A stretch of 14,039 nucleotides of DNA, taken from positions 1 to 14,039 of the forward strand of contig JAIRUF010000026.1 in the NCBI GenBank assembly GCA_031254555.1, written 5' to 3'. Below the pieces are notes generated by a model. It was not told the DNA's origin. It saw only the letters and a program-made list of their open reading frames with translations, and did not search any database. The stretch is from Oscillospiraceae bacterium (GTDB lineage Bacteria > Bacillota > Clostridia > Oscillospirales > Acutalibacteraceae). Below, one piece after another: positions 1 to 7,621 of the stretch. Made by a program: the position numbers and the translations under genes. How positions within the stretch are numbered: the stretch's first letter is position 1; every line of letters begins with the position of its first letter.

Positions 1-335
1 TGAATTGTTCCGTCCTCGCCGTTCTTTCCATGCAAAACCGGAAAGACCACATCTATGTACTCATTTGTGTATGATCCGTTTTTTAATATTGTTATGCCAT
101 GTGTGCCGGCGTCAGGGGAGATAAAGGCAGGAGTGCAGTTTTTTTCCTGCCATTTGCCGCTGGGTATGTCCTCGGGGTCTCCCTCAAACAGCAGCCACTG
201 CCCCTCATTTGTTATGCCCATCATAAAAATTTGGTATTTATCTTTTGGTATGTTATTGATAACAGAGTGTGCCGAAACAGCCGAAACAGAATGTTCGCTT
301 GATCTGCCTCCAAACACGACAAGAACTTTTTTCAT
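1..335 (-). CDS. ddl: D-alanine--D-alanine ligase, N-terminal part (gene runs off the left edge)
   Basis: Cytoplasmic ATP-grasp enzyme that joins two D-alanines for peptidoglycan precursors. Reading leftward from an ATG at 335-333, 111 codons are open to the window edge. The protein starts MKKVLVVFGGRSSEHSVS, the Ddl N-terminal signature (residues 8-17 GGRSSEHSVS), and near residues 98-111 shows FPVLHGKNGEDGTI, the conserved HGxxGEDG block of the family. An AGAGGTGAG ribosome-binding site lies about a dozen bases upstream. The central and C-terminal domains, including residues that separate D-Ala-D-Ala from D-Ala-D-Lac or D-Ser ligases, lie outside the window, so a Van-type ligase cannot be strictly excluded. 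It is transcribed divergently from the gene at 756. Confidence 0.93.
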   Translation of the reverse strand, partial: MKKVLVVFGGRSSEHSVSAVSAHSVINNIPKDKYQIFMMGITNEGQWLLFEGDPEDIPSGKWQEKNCTPAFISPDAGTHGITILKNGSYTNEYIDVVFPVLHGKNGEDGTI

Positions 336-563
336 AATAAAAGGACTCACCTCTTTTTAGTAAAGTATGATATAAATTTGCACATAAAACATTGTATCTC
401 GCGAACGGCCGTCTCTTGGCTCATACGCAAAGAAGGTCTTGGCCTCTGAGGAAAATGCTCTGTACGGCATGATATCTTAAAAAATTGCTTTGCGATATTT
501 ATGATATCATAGGGGTACAATAGATGTAAATGATATTTTAATATTTTCCGCAATTGGTTTTAA

Positions 564-592
564 GTGACAAAGTATTGCGTTTATGATACAAT
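564..592 (+). promoter_or_regulatory. Candidate distal sigma-A promoter
   Basis: GTGACA (564-569), a 17-bp spacer and TACAAT (587-592). It would give a leader of roughly 155 bases before the gene at 756. It may be an alternative to the promoter at 686-715. Confidence 0.4.
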
Positions 593-685
593 ATTTGCGT
601 TACAAATATTATATTATGTTCACAGCTGCACAATGCGGCTCGTGTGTCAATAATTGAACCGCTCGGGGCGGCGCAGGATCATAGA

Positions 686-715
686 TTGCTCTGCGGTATT
701 ATGATGCAATAAAAT
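686..715 (+). promoter_or_regulatory. Candidate proximal sigma-A promoter for the gene at 756
   Basis: TTGCTC (686-691), an 18-bp spacer and TAAAAT (710-715). Transcription would start near 722, leaving about 30 bases that contain the AAGGAGA ribosome-binding site at 744-750. Confidence 0.45.
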
Positions 716-755
716 ACAAATTTATTTTATAAGGTTAAGTGTTAAGGAGATTTTT

Positions 756-1622
756 ATGATTGATGTTAAAAATGCGGGACAGGTCATGATAAAAACTATG
801 GGGGAGACATTGGAGCTGTGCGGACTGGCAGTTTCAGTGCCACAGGGTTCAAAAAAAGATGATGTGCCCATGGCGATTGACGAAGATAAGGCCGTTATAA
901 CCTTTGAGTCAGACTCAGGGGCGGTAAAGATAATGATGGAAGACGGTAAAGTACGGGTGCTGGGAGCACAGGGCGAAATCGAAGATTTAAACGATGAAGA
1001 CTATAAAGAGATTATGCTGGGACTTTTTGAATATGACAAAGATTATTTTAACGAAAGTGATGTGAAGTCCGCGTCAAACGAAATTTCGGAGTCTGTTCAA
1101 GAGTTTTTTGGCGTAAGCAAAAAGGCTGCGGCCGGGCAAGGGTCCAAAACAGCCGCCAAAAAGGGCGGCAAAAACAGCACGGTAACATATGAGACCGAAA
1201 ATTTAGCGGTTCGCATTGCCAATGTGTATACGGAACTTAAAGAGGATCTCAATAAAAATATAGAGGATTATAAAGTATTTTTAGAAGAGGAATTTTTTAC
1301 ACAGCATGCAAATGAGTATATAATGAAAAGCATAAGGGATAAGGACACGCAAAAGCTTAAAAAGCTTTTCAGCATCTTTAATTTATTTTATGAAGAGGGT
1401 TCGTCAGACACACAGAGCCTGGTGGCGGTCACAATACTCGGATCCAACCTTTTAGGCCAGGACGAGATGCTGGAGACCGTTGAAAATTATATGGATGAAG
1501 AGCTTAAAAGCGCCGTCTTGCATGTGATAAAATATTTATCAGGACCATCGGGGAAAAGGGCTATAAAAGTGCTTGAGAACCCCAAGCCATATAAAGCAAA
1601 AAAATCTAAGATTAAAATTTAA
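756..1622 (+). CDS. Conserved-looking hypothetical protein, 288 residues, function unknown
   Basis: I do not recognise the family. The ATG at 756 has a strong AAGGAGA site five bases upstream. There is no signal peptide or membrane segment, so it is probably cytoplasmic. Residues 1-75 look beta-rich with alternating hydrophobic residues. Residues 76-120 are acidic. Residues 121-142 form a low-complexity Ala/Gly/Lys linker with repeated KKAAAG / AAKKGGK-type runs. Residues 143-270 look helical and charged, with Leu/Ile spacing typical of a helical bundle, and the end is strongly basic (KPYKAKKSKIKI). The basic linker and tail could contact nucleic acid or an acidic partner, but that is inference. 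It lies 23 nt upstream of a diguanylate cyclase and is very likely cotranscribed with it, so it may belong to the same signalling unit. Confidence 0.85.
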   Translation: MIDVKNAGQVMIKTMGETLELCGLAVSVPQGSKKDDVPMAIDEDKAVITFESDSGAVKIMMEDGKVRVLGAQGEIEDLNDEDYKEIMLGLFEYDKDYFNESDVKSASNEISESVQEFFGVSKKAAAGQGSKTAAKKGGKNSTVTYETENLAVRIANVYTELKEDLNKNIEDYKVFLEEEFFTQHANEYIMKSIRDKDTQKLKKLFSIFNLFYEEGSSDTQSLVAVTILGSNLLGQDEMLETVENYMDEELKSAVLHVIKYLSGPSGKRAIKVLENPKPYKAKKSKIKI

Positions 1623-1645
1623 ATTAGCCTTTTGGTGAAAACTAA

Positions 1646-2794
1646 ATGAATAAGGTAAAAAAATTGACAAATCATGTCACAAAACATATCAGTAAATTTT
1701 ACAAAAAGTATATTTCAGAAACTCTGCCCTTAGATGAAAGATTTGCAAATATATTTCTGATTGGGGGCAGTGTGACCGGGTTTGTGTCGACAGTTGTGCT
1801 GAAGATAATATCCATGCCATGGACAGCAATCCTGTTCAGTTTTATATTATCTCTAATCATGTCTGCAATGTTTTTGGCGGCGCAGTTTACCAAAAAACAT
1901 AACCTTGTGTTAAAGATTACGCTTTTGATTATGAACTTTGTTTTCCTTCCGCCCATCTTTTTAAGTACAGGAGGGATTTCAGGCGGCACAGGCGGATACT
2001 TTATCCTGGGCATTGTATGCACTTCTTTTATGTTTTCCGGCATAAAGGTCGGGGTTCTTGTGGCCCTTGAAGTGGTGTTGGACATACTACTTATCCTATG
2101 GTCCTATGTACTCTCAGACTATATGGTAAGTTTGGTAGAGAACATCCCATATAAGTATTTGCTAATACCGATGAATGTTTTGATTTCTTCAATGGCGATA
2201 GGGACAACGGCAAAGCTTTTCTTTGAGCAGTACAAGCAGGAAAAAAACAAGCGGGACCGCTTGATCTCCACGCTGGAGGATTTAACGGTCCGGGATCCTC
2301 TTACAGGACTTTACAACAGAGCATACTTCATGGATTTTTTAGAAAAACAAATAAAGATTGCACAGAAAAAAGAAATGACATTTAGCATTGTTATGTTTGA
2401 TCTGGATTTTTTTAAAGAAATTAACGACAAGCACGGACACATGCTGGGAGATAAGGTGCTGATAGAGGTCGCGTCCGTTTTAAACTCAAGCGTTCAAAGC
2501 GGCGATATAGTGAGCAGGTACGGGGGAGAAGAGTTTATTGCCGTGCTGCTGGATCGGGATAAAGAGACTGCATTTATAAAATCAGATCAAATAAGGGCCA
2601 AGATCGAAAAAATAAGATTAATAGACGGATTTTATATTCCTATTACGATAAGCGGCGGAGTGGCAGAATATAGGAATGTCCTGTCTATAGAAAGCCTGCT
2701 GAGTGAAGCTGATAAAAATCTTTACATTGCAAAAAATTCAGGCAGGAACAAAATATGCAAAAGTGAGCTTGAATTCGTAGACGGCATATATTGA
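1646..2794 (+). CDS. Membrane-bound diguanylate cyclase (GGEEF domain)
   Basis: Makes cyclic di-GMP from two GTP at the membrane. A GGTGA site at 1634-1638 precedes the ATG. Residues 35-190 contain about six hydrophobic helices with short loops, suggesting a membrane-embedded sensory region with little outside the cell. A charged coiled-coil-like linker (about 192-212) leads into a complete GGDEF domain: DPLTGLYNR at 217-225, FDLDFFKEIND at 251-261 with the metal-binding Asp, the active-site loop RYGGEEF at 291-297, and the C-terminal ADKNLYIAKNSGRNK. GGEEF is a catalytically competent variant. The product-inhibition I-site (RxxD, ending four residues before RYGG) reads QSGD at 284-287, so its arginine is lost. 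No EAL or HD-GYP domain is present. It shares a probable operon with the unknown protein upstream. Confidence 0.93.
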   Translation: MNKVKKLTNHVTKHISKFYKKYISETLPLDERFANIFLIGGSVTGFVSTVVLKIISMPWTAILFSFILSLIMSAMFLAAQFTKKHNLVLKITLLIMNFVFLPPIFLSTGGISGGTGGYFILGIVCTSFMFSGIKVGVLVALEVVLDILLILWSYVLSDYMVSLVENIPYKYLLIPMNVLISSMAIGTTAKLFFEQYKQEKNKRDRLISTLEDLTVRDPLTGLYNRAYFMDFLEKQIKIAQKKEMTFSIVMFDLDFFKEINDKHGHMLGDKVLIEVASVLNSSVQSGDIVSRYGGEEFIAVLLDRDKETAFIKSDQIRAKIEKIRLIDGFYIPITISGGVAEYRNVLSIESLLSEADKNLYIAKNSGRNKICKSELEFVDGIY

Positions 2795-2831
2795 CCATTG
2801 TCTTAAAGTCTTTAATGTGAATAATAAAAAG

Positions 2832-2863
2832 ACACCAGCAGAATTTTCTGTTGGTGTTTTTTT
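2832..2863. terminator. Rho-independent terminator, probably bidirectional
   Basis: An 11-bp stem, ACACCAGCAGA (2832-2842) with TCTGTTGGTGT (2847-2857), one G-U pair and a 4-base loop, followed by a T-run to 2863. The A-run at 2826-2830 gives a T-run on the other strand, so it can also end the minus-strand hom-lysC transcript whose last gene stops at 2915. Confidence 0.85.
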
Positions 2864-2914
2864 ATTGAAAAATTCAAAAATTCATATCTTGCATAAGATA
2901 AGGAGCTTTTTATT

Positions 2915-4126
2915 TTAATCCTGCGGGAAGAATGAATGATGGATAGCGGCAACGGCCTTGTCAGCGTCCTTAGATTCGATGAGCACAGAAATCTTTATCT
3001 CGCTGGTAGCTATCATCTGAATATTTATATCGACATCGAACAGAGCTTCAAACATCTGTGACGCCGTACCCGGATGTGTTTCCATTCCTGCTCCGACAAT
3101 TGAAATTTTAGCGACATCCGTGTCTATAAAAATTTTATCATCCGTTATATCCGGAAAAGCCTCCTGCAATAATTGCTTGCACAGGGAGCCATGACTTTTC
3201 TGAACGGTAAATGTTATGTCTTTTGTGTTGTTGCGCCCTACCGACTGTAGGATAATGTCTACATTTATGTTGCTTGCGGCAAGCTTGCTGAACATTCTAA
3301 AAGCGATCCCCGGAGTATCAGGCAGCGTTATTATAGAAACCCTGGCGACGTCGGTATCCTTGGTAACACCCCTTACTAGCATTTTTTCCTTGGTTTCAGC
3401 CTCCTTAACTATTGTGCCGGGAACTCTCTTAATACTGGAGAGAACCTCAAGTTCCACATTATATTTTTTTGCCATTTCAACAGATCGGTTGTTTAACACC
3501 TGAGCGCCGAGAGTTGCAAGTTCCAGCATCTCATCATAAGTGATTTCAAGAAGCTTTTTAGCGTTTTGAACCTTGCGCGGATCAGCTGTATAAACGCCCT
3601 CTACATCCGTAAATATCTGGCATTTATTTGCCCTTAAAGCGGCGGCAAGAGCGACGGCGCTCGTGTCGGACCCTCCGCGGCCCAAAGTTGTTATATCGTC
3701 ATATTTATTGATGCCCTGGAAACCGGCGACGATCACAATGTTCTTTTTATCAAGCTCATTGCGAAGCCTTTCCTTGTCGATATTTTTTATCCTTGCTATT
3801 GAGTGTGATGAAGTGGTGTTAAAACCGGCCTGCCACCCGAGGAGAGAAACAACCGGAAATCCAAGTTTTTCAATCGCCATGGCCAACAGGGAGATTGAAA
3901 TCTGCTCGCCAGCGCTTAAAAGTACATCCATTTCTCTTTTAGAATGGCGGGGGTTTATCTCCATTGCCTTTTCTATGAGTTCGTCTGTGGTGTCCCCCTG
4001 AGCGGATACCACCACCACTACATTATTGCCGGCAGAATATGTTTGCGTTATAATTGACGCCACGTTCATAACACGCTCGGCGTTGGCAACAGAACTCCCG
4101 CCGAACTTTTGAACAATAAGTGCCAT
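2915..4126 (-). CDS. lysC: Aspartate kinase, monofunctional with two ACT domains
   Basis: Cytoplasmic enzyme that phosphorylates aspartate, the first step towards lysine, threonine and methionine. The 403-residue length fits monofunctional bacterial aspartokinases. The start is fixed by GGAGGT (4138-4133) six bases before the ATG and by the family opening VQKFGGSSV (residues 5-13). Other marks are the TTLGRGGSDTSAVALAAAL block (146-164), FTDVEGVYTADPR (172-184), and two C-terminal ACT domains: about 262-330 (ITLPDTPGIAFRMFS) and about 338-400 (SIVGAGMETHPGTASQMFEAL). The ACT domains imply feedback control by lysine and/or threonine; which one cannot be read from the sequence. It lies 41 nt downstream of hom on the same strand, almost certainly in one operon. 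The symbol is by family; it could equally be called ask. Confidence 0.96.
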   Translation of the reverse strand: MALIVQKFGGSSVANAERVMNVASIITQTYSAGNNVVVVVSAQGDTTDELIEKAMEINPRHSKREMDVLLSAGEQISISLLAMAIEKLGFPVVSLLGWQAGFNTTSSHSIARIKNIDKERLRNELDKKNIVIVAGFQGINKYDDITTLGRGGSDTSAVALAAALRANKCQIFTDVEGVYTADPRKVQNAKKLLEITYDEMLELATLGAQVLNNRSVEMAKKYNVELEVLSSIKRVPGTIVKEAETKEKMLVRGVTKDTDVARVSIITLPDTPGIAFRMFSKLAASNINVDIILQSVGRNNTKDITFTVQKSHGSLCKQLLQEAFPDITDDKIFIDTDVAKISIVGAGMETHPGTASQMFEALFDVDINIQMIATSEIKISVLIESKDADKAVAAIHHSFFPQD

Positions 4127-4167
4127 AGTTTGACCTCCCCTTGTAAAAAATAAAAAGTAAAATTATA

Positions 4168-5406
4168 TTAACACTCAGACACCCTGATAGTGGAGAGTAT
4201 CTCAATTTCGTCAATGCCGCGTATCTTTTCCAAAAGATCACGCTCGCACGCCGCAGGCGTTACAAAGGCGATCTCGTCGGCCGGGGCGTTTTTCCGCGTC
4301 AAAACAGTTGCGCAGTCAAATGTTTTATGTAAGCTGTTCAATGCCTTTACGGGATCCTTGGCCCTTGCCCTTACATAGAGGGAAAGGACAGCGTCCAAAT
4401 AGTCTGTCACATAATTTTCGCTTGATGCGTCCCACCCAAAATCCTTGCGGTGGATCAAATGGTTTGAACAGTCTATTACATCTGCCACGACGGCGCTTGC
4501 AGTGGGCATTTTCCCGGCGCCCTTGCCGTAAAAAACAACGTCGCCGGTTGCGTTGCCCTTGACCAATACCGCATTGAACACATCATCCACTCCGGATAGC
4601 TGGCTTGCATTGTTCACAATCGCCGGAGAAACGATAGTGTATATTTTGCCGCCGCTGCACTTTTTGGCAACCGCTATCAATTTTATAACGCTTCCAAAAC
4701 TTGACGCATAATCAATGTCTGCAAGGGTAATATTAGTTATACCCTCGGTGTATACATGTTCAGGATAAACATGATTGCCAAAACATAAAGACGCCAATAT
4801 GCAAATTTTCCTGGCGGCGTCATGCCCGTCAATGTCATCAGTCGGATCTTTTTCCGCGTATCCGTTTTCCTGAGCAAGCTTAAGGGACTGATCAAAGCTT
4901 AGGTTGTCTTTAATCATCTTGGATAGGATAAAGTTGGTGGTCCCGTTGAGAATACCGCAGATCTCCTCTATTTCATTGGCGGCAAGGCATTGGGATATAG
5001 GCCTGATTATGGGGATTCCTCCGCCAACGCTTGCCTCAAAAAGAAAGTTTGCGTTATTCTCCCGCGCCGCGTTTAAAAGCTCCAGCCCTTTTGCAGCCAC
5101 GAGCTCCTTGTTCGAAGTGACTACGCTCTTCCCCTTTTTTAAGCAGGCAAGGGAAAAATCAAAGGCGGGATCAATGCCGCCCATAGTCTCAACCACAACG
5201 TCAATTTCAGGATCTTCCAGTATTGTGTTAAAATCTTTTATAAATTTTTTACTGTCAAGGTGCGCTGAAAAGTCCCGGCAATCAAGTATATACTTAACCG
5301 CTATATCGTCATGCAAACTTTTTTTGACGATACTGTCGTGGTTTTTTGTAAGGACCTCAACCACTCCGGAGCCGACTGTTCCATATCCCATCACCGCTAC
5401 ATACAT
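4168..5406 (-). CDS. hom: Homoserine dehydrogenase with C-terminal ACT domain
   Basis: Reduces aspartate semialdehyde to homoserine with NAD(P)H, the branch step to threonine and methionine; cytoplasmic. I start it at the ATG at 5406, not at an in-frame ATG 21 codons upstream, because MYVAVMGYGTVGSGV is the normal family start and AGGCGG (5421-5416) lies nine bases upstream. That gives 412 residues. Nucleotide-binding GYGTVGSG is at 8-15, SNKELVAAKG at 98-107, VGGGIPIIRP at 127-136, and DPTDDIDGHDAARK at 187-200, with catalytic Asp196 and Lys200 by family alignment. Residues 332-410 form an ACT domain, as in the Bacillus-type enzyme, consistent with threonine feedback. It is the first gene of the hom-lysC operon; thrB and thrC are not in the window. 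Confidence 0.96.
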   Translation of the reverse strand: MYVAVMGYGTVGSGVVEVLTKNHDSIVKKSLHDDIAVKYILDCRDFSAHLDSKKFIKDFNTILEDPEIDVVVETMGGIDPAFDFSLACLKKGKSVVTSNKELVAAKGLELLNAARENNANFLFEASVGGGIPIIRPISQCLAANEIEEICGILNGTTNFILSKMIKDNLSFDQSLKLAQENGYAEKDPTDDIDGHDAARKICILASLCFGNHVYPEHVYTEGITNITLADIDYASSFGSVIKLIAVAKKCSGGKIYTIVSPAIVNNASQLSGVDDVFNAVLVKGNATGDVVFYGKGAGKMPTASAVVADVIDCSNHLIHRKDFGWDASSENYVTDYLDAVLSLYVRARAKDPVKALNSLHKTFDCATVLTRKNAPADEIAFVTPAACERDLLEKIRGIDEIEILSTIRVSEC

Positions 5407-5459
5407 CAATGACAACCGCCTTTGTAAAAAATAAATATCTTTTAGCAAAATAATAATAT

Positions 5460-5488
5460 ATTTTATCACAAAAGTTCCCTGGAATAAA
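5460..5488 (-). promoter_or_regulatory. Weak candidate promoter for hom-lysC
   Basis: On the minus strand, TTTATT (5488-5483), a 17-bp spacer and TAAAAT (5465-5460). The -10 element is good and the -35 poor. The leader would be about 45 bases, too short for a lysine riboswitch or T-box, and I see no such fold. Confidence 0.3.
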
Positions 5489-5525
5489 GAGAATTATTAA
5501 TATTTTTTAAATAATTACATATTCG

Positions 5526-5554
5526 TTGTTTATATGGTTTAATTGGTGTAAAAT
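5526..5554 (+). promoter_or_regulatory. Sigma-A-like promoter for the YtvI-like gene
   Basis: TTGTTT (5526-5531), a 17-bp spacer and TAAAAT (5549-5554). The predicted start near 5561 leaves about 38 bases before the ATG at 5600. Confidence 0.6.
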
Positions 5555-5588
5555 AAGGAAATAGTCATGTTATAACTATTTGTGGAAC

Positions 5589-5594
5589 GGGGTG
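5589..5594 (+). promoter_or_regulatory. Ribosome-binding site that decides the ytvI-like start
   Basis: GGGGTG five bases before the ATG at 5600. The upstream in-frame GTG at 5582 has no such site, so the ATG is preferred. Confidence 0.5.
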
Positions 5595-5599
5595 CAAAC

Positions 5600-6790
5600 A
5601 TGGGGTCAATTGAGAAAAGGCGCAAATTTATAATCAACCTGATTTATTATGCCTCGATCATATTGTTGTTTTATGCTTTTATAAAATATATGCTTTGGCC
5701 GCTTGCTCCTCTGCTTATCGCTTTTTTAGTCGCCGTTATGCTGCAAAAGCCAGTTGACAGTATAGCCAATAAAACCAATATAAAAAAGGGGTTAATATCA
5801 GTTGCGGCCGTCATTGTAGTCGTTGGAATTATAGCGGCCTTTGTAGGGCTTGTAGGCAGCAGGATAGTAAACGAGTTCCGCGAATTTATTGATTATTTTA
5901 CAATGAGGCTCCGGGATATAGACTGGATAGAGCGAACCGCTCACACGGCTTTAAACGCTCTGCCCGAATTTATAAGGGACGGATTGTCGGGAACTGTTGA
6001 TGAATATCTACTGGAGATAAGGGAGGCTATGAGCGCACACGGAGCTGACGCTCCGTCTATTATGATAGGCTCATTTAACATAACGTCGCTTATCTTCCCG
6101 TCGCTTACAGGGGTTTGGAATACCGCCAAACAAATCCCCTCGATTTTTATAGCAATTGTTGTGGCAATAGTTTCGTGCTGTTTTATGACAGCGGACTATG
6201 AGCGCATAGTTGGATTTATAAAAAATCTGGCTCCACAAGAGAAAAGGCATATGATATCCAGGGGGAAAAACATTTTATTTTCCTCGGTTGGAAGGCTTTT
6301 AAAGGCCTATGTGCTTATAATGATGATTACGTTTGCGGAAATACTCTTGGGCCTTAGCATAATGAAAATCATAGGCGTGTTTGACAGCTCGTATATTTTT
6401 GTGATTGCGGTTTTGATATCAGTCGTCGATATATTCCCTATTTTGGGAACGGGGACAGTTTTGGGACCGTGGGCGGTTTTCTCTCTTATAACCGGCAATG
6501 CGGGGCTCGGCATAGGACTGATAGTCATCTATGTAACAGTGACAATTATAAGGCAGATATTGGAGCCTAAATTTGTGGCGACTCAGTTGGACTTATCGCC
6601 TGCGGCCGCCATCAGCGCCATGTATATAGGACTTCAGATATTTGGAATAATCGGTATGTTTATTCTTCCGGTACTTTTATTCTGCGCTAAAATACTCAGC
6701 GATGAGGGGATCATAAACTTTAGGGAAGAGGAAGAGGGTGAACCCTCAAAAGTGGATGACGAGCATCCGGCGGAGGACTCAAGCGAATGA
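5600..6790 (+). CDS. ytvI: AI-2E/YtvI-family multi-pass membrane protein
   Basis: 396 residues with about eight membrane helices in the AI-2E transporter (UPF0118) pattern. There is a hydrophobic pair near the N-terminus including LWPLAPLLIAFLVAVMLQKPVD, then a helix pair and an amphipathic soluble segment (about 85-165), and a C-terminal bundle with the family block DIFPILGTGTVLGPWA and RQILEPKFVATQLDLSP. This layout resembles the Firmicute sporulation membrane protein YtvI more than quorum-signal exporters, but the substrate and role are not readable from sequence. The last 25 residues are hydrophilic and acidic (REEEEGEPSKVDDEHPAEDSSE). The gene is monocistronic, with its own promoter and a hairpin terminator downstream. 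A GTG start at 5582 would add six residues. The exact symbol is tentative. Confidence 0.85.
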   Translation: MGSIEKRRKFIINLIYYASIILLFYAFIKYMLWPLAPLLIAFLVAVMLQKPVDSIANKTNIKKGLISVAAVIVVVGIIAAFVGLVGSRIVNEFREFIDYFTMRLRDIDWIERTAHTALNALPEFIRDGLSGTVDEYLLEIREAMSAHGADAPSIMIGSFNITSLIFPSLTGVWNTAKQIPSIFIAIVVAIVSCCFMTADYERIVGFIKNLAPQEKRHMISRGKNILFSSVGRLLKAYVLIMMITFAEILLGLSIMKIIGVFDSSYIFVIAVLISVVDIFPILGTGTVLGPWAVFSLITGNAGLGIGLIVIYVTVTIIRQILEPKFVATQLDLSPAAAISAMYIGLQIFGIIGMFILPVLLFCAKILSDEGIINFREEEEGEPSKVDDEHPAEDSSE

Positions 6791-6804
6791 AGATGAAATT
6801 TATA

Positions 6805-6833
6805 TCTTAATAAATTCTTAATCAATATATAAT
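6805..6833 (+). promoter_or_regulatory. Candidate promoter upstream of the two-component operon
   Basis: TCTTAA (6805-6810), a 17-bp spacer and a perfect TATAAT (6828-6833). TCTTAAT is repeated at 6805-6811 and 6816-6822, 11 bp apart. The predicted start near 6840 is just before the hairpin at 6843-6882. A second weak option is TATAGT at 6899-6904 with a poor -35 inside that hairpin. Confidence 0.35.
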
Positions 6834-6842
6834 TTAATTTGT

Positions 6843-6896
6843 AATAAACACCTGGTAGATTATAGATCGCCGGGTGTTTATTTCTGTTTTTATGTT
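6843..6896 (+). terminator. Hairpin terminator after the ytvI-like gene (possible leader hairpin of the next operon)
   Basis: A stem of about 13 bp: AATAAACACCTGG (6843-6855) pairs with CCGGGTGTTTATT (6870-6882), with one G-T pair and a 14-base loop, followed by an interrupted T-rich stretch ending in TTTTT (6887-6891). It lies 52 bases after the stop codon. Confidence 0.7.
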
Positions 6897-6931
6897 ATTA
6901 TAGTACTCAAATAAGGGAGGTAGGGTTCTGT

Positions 6932-7621
6932 ATGTATAATGTTTTGATCTGTGACGACGATGAGGCAATACTCGAATCAGTTGATATATATTTAAAGCTG
7001 GAGGGATATAACGTTATCAAGGCGCAAGATGGAATGCAGGCGATAAAAGCAGCTCAGGAAAATGAGCTGCACTGCATTATACTGGACATTATGATGCCGC
7101 GGCTTGACGGGCTTAATACAACGCTTAAGCTTAGGGAAAAGCAAAACATACCCATAATATTGCTTTCGGCAAAAGGCGAGGACACAGATAAAATAACGGG
7201 TCTGAGCTTTGGCGCTGACGATTATGTCACAAAGCCGTTTAATCCGCTCGAACTGATAGCGAGGGTAAAATCACAGATAAGGCGTTATGTCAGTCTTGGA
7301 AGCATTGGAAGAAGTGAAGGGGTAATAGTGACGGGCGGGCTTGAGCTTGACACCGGAGCCAAAATATTAAGGCTTGACGGTGACGAGGTAAAGCTCACCG
7401 CTACCGAATACGGCATATTGGAATATCTGTGCCAAAACATGGGTAGGGTACTCTCTACCCAGCAGATCTATGAGGCGGTGTGGAACGAACCCTCCTATAC
7501 AACTGAAAAAACAGTGACTGTGCATATAAGGCGCATAAGGGAAAAAATAGAAATAAATCCCAAAGAACCAAAATATTTAAAGGTGGTGTGGGGAATTGGA
7601 TACAAGATGGAGAAATACTAG
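6932..7621 (+). CDS. OmpR/PhoB-family response regulator
   Basis: A 229-residue DNA-binding regulator activated by phosphorylation. AAGGGAGGT (6913-6921) precedes the ATG by ten bases. The receiver domain (1-118) has the acidic pocket DDD at 8-10, the phospho-acceptor Asp52 in ILDIMMPRLDG, Ser79 in LLSAKGED and Lys101 in VTKPFNP, so it is complete. The winged-helix domain (about 128-229) has the LTATEYGILEYLCQN start and the recognition-helix region TTEKTVTVHIRRIREKIE, ending in VVWGIGYKM. The overlapping next gene encodes its likely cognate kinase. Regulators of this family bind tandem direct repeats about one helical turn apart; the array at 10072-10151, just beyond the kinase gene, is a possible target. 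Which named system this corresponds to cannot be told from sequence. Confidence 0.95.
   Translation: MYNVLICDDDEAILESVDIYLKLEGYNVIKAQDGMQAIKAAQENELHCIILDIMMPRLDGLNTTLKLREKQNIPIILLSAKGEDTDKITGLSFGADDYVTKPFNPLELIARVKSQIRRYVSLGSIGRSEGVIVTGGLELDTGAKILRLDGDEVKLTATEYGILEYLCQNMGRVLSTQQIYEAVWNEPSYTTEKTVTVHIRRIREKIEINPKEPKYLKVVWGIGYKMEKY

Larger units (their letters stand above)
336..755. other. Intergenic region between divergent ddl and the gene at 756
   Basis: 420 bases with no convincing gene. It holds two plausible plus-strand promoters (listed separately), a perfect 10-bp palindrome ATGATATCAT at 501-510, an ACGGCCGT palindrome at 405-412, and a short imperfect stem around 625-641 (AGCTGCA / TGCGGCT). 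On the minus strand, TTTACA (530-525), an 18-bp spacer and TATCAT (506-501) could be a weak promoter for ddl, with the palindrome partly overlapping its -10 element. A 68-codon minus-strand frame across 347-553 lacks a ribosome-binding site and would run into the ddl leader, so I do not call it. Confidence 0.5.

Noticed and set aside
55..360. Plus-strand frames of 101 and 67 codons
   Set aside because: They lie antisense to the clear Ddl coding sequence and have no family resemblance.
347..553. 68-codon minus-strand frame between ddl and the promoter region
   Set aside because: TTG start without a ribosome-binding site, unusual composition, and overlap with the ddl ribosome-binding site.
2885..2900. 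TATCTT-GCAT-AAGATA hairpin as terminator for lysC
   Set aside because: Short, AT-rich 6-bp stem; the stronger bidirectional hairpin at 2832-2863 already serves that role.
5407..5469. 21-codon N-terminal extension of homoserine dehydrogenase
   Set aside because: It overlaps the likely promoter and ribosome-binding site, and the family starts at MYVAVMGYG.
5407..5599. Possible lysine riboswitch or T-box before hom
   Set aside because: The space is only about 190 bases shared by two divergent promoters, and no long stem or conserved core is visible.
5600..6790. Calling the YtvI-like protein an AI-2 exporter
   Set aside because: The AI-2E family name covers many proteins with other roles; nothing in the sequence shows AI-2 transport.
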